This document shows positions 63,773 to 64,000 of a stretch of DNA of 64,000 nt, piece by piece. The stretch is taken from NCBI GenBank assembly GCA_003640385.1, contig RCAB01000009.1, positions 496,001-560,000 on the forward strand, written 5' to 3'. Origin of the DNA: Setaria digitata (taxonomy: Eukaryota; Nematoda; Chromadorea; Rhabditida; Setariidae). The notes below the pieces were generated by a model. The model was not told the DNA's origin. It made no database searches and worked only from the letters and a program-made list of their open reading frames with translations. Both the position numbers and the translations under genes were made by a program. Position 1 is the stretch's first letter; every line of letters starts with the position of its first letter.

Positions 63773-64000
63773 ATGTCGAGAATAGGACTCTTTGGGCAGA
63801 TTTCTGAAGTTACGGATCATTTGTTTCTTTCTGGAGCAGGTGTCTTAAAATTGGAAAAATTACGTCAGAAGAAAATTTCATGTATTGTAAATGCTACTGT
63901 TGAGGAACCATCTAGCCACATTCCAGGTAATTAAATTATTTTTTTCCAACTAATTAATTCGAATTGTCAATAATTGTTGATGTAGCAGAAAAACCAATCT
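63773..64000 (+). CDS. Dual-specificity protein phosphatase, 5' part only
   Basis: Atypical dual-specificity phosphatase of the DUSP14/18/21 type, removing phosphate from Tyr and Ser/Thr of substrates such as MAP kinases. Exon 1 is 63773-63926 (51 codons plus one base, donor CAG/GTAATT). Exon 2 starts at 63,986 after TTGATGTAG and runs off the window. The fragment shows the family's opening strand and helix: GQISEVTDHLFLSGAGVLKL, then KKISCIVNATVEEPS, which corresponds to ITCVVNATVE in DUSP14. The catalytic HCxxGxxRS loop lies outside the window, so activity cannot be judged. Exon 2 is only 15 nt here and its boundary is tentative. Confidence 0.8.

Overview
The window looks like nuclear DNA of a parasitic, probably filarial, nematode. 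It is strongly AT-rich, with many short exons, TTTTCAG/TTTTTAG-type splice acceptors, GTAAGT-like donors, and start codons lying 1-25 nt behind an AG, as expected for spliced-leader trans-splicing. Four conserved animal genes can be read through their introns with consistent phases. A fifth, unrecognised gene reads cleanly, and a sixth enters at the right edge. I saw no bacterial-type operon, CRISPR array, tRNA, rRNA or intact transposon. Species is not determinable by eye; 'filarial' is inference.

Layout, left to right. 23-2412 (-): COP9 signalosome subunit 7 (CSN7), 4 exons. 2.4-12.9 kb: mostly non-coding, with one orphan exon-like ORF near 6.6-6.85 kb (-) and simple repeats. 12,888-21,833 (+): blmp-1 (Blimp-1/PRDM1), a PR-domain zinc-finger transcription factor in about 13 exons, with a 61-codon polyglutamine tract. 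24,531-31,673 (-): a K+-dependent Na+/Ca2+ exchanger (NCKX/SLC24), about 16 exons, convergent with blmp-1, with a candidate alternative first exon at 33,502-33,775 and a fold-back inverted-repeat element in one intron. 34-42.5 kb: non-coding, rich in small tandem duplications and hairpins. 42,493-44,293 (-): an unrecognised single-pass membrane protein. 46,417-50,390 (+): DMAP1 (C. elegans ekl-4), 11 exons, head-to-head with the previous gene. 50.4-63.8 kb: a 13-kb stretch in which I can support no gene. 63,773-64,000 (+): first exons of a dual-specificity phosphatase, cut by the window edge.

The genes do not form a pathway. They are ordinary housekeeping or regulatory genes: protein deneddylation (CSN7), transcriptional repression in development (BLMP-1), calcium extrusion (NCKX), NuA4/TIP60 and SRCAP chromatin remodelling (DMAP1), and protein dephosphorylation (DUSP). 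From memory, the C. elegans counterparts blmp-1, ekl-4 and an NCKX gene are on chromosome I, so the block may be a conserved chromosome segment. I found no convincing undescribed system. The most useful leads are the NCKX alternative first exon, a predicted GC-AG intron, the intronic inverted repeat, the BLMP-1 polyQ tract, retention of a dedicated CSN7 gene, and the unidentified membrane protein. All exon boundaries were read by eye and need transcript support.
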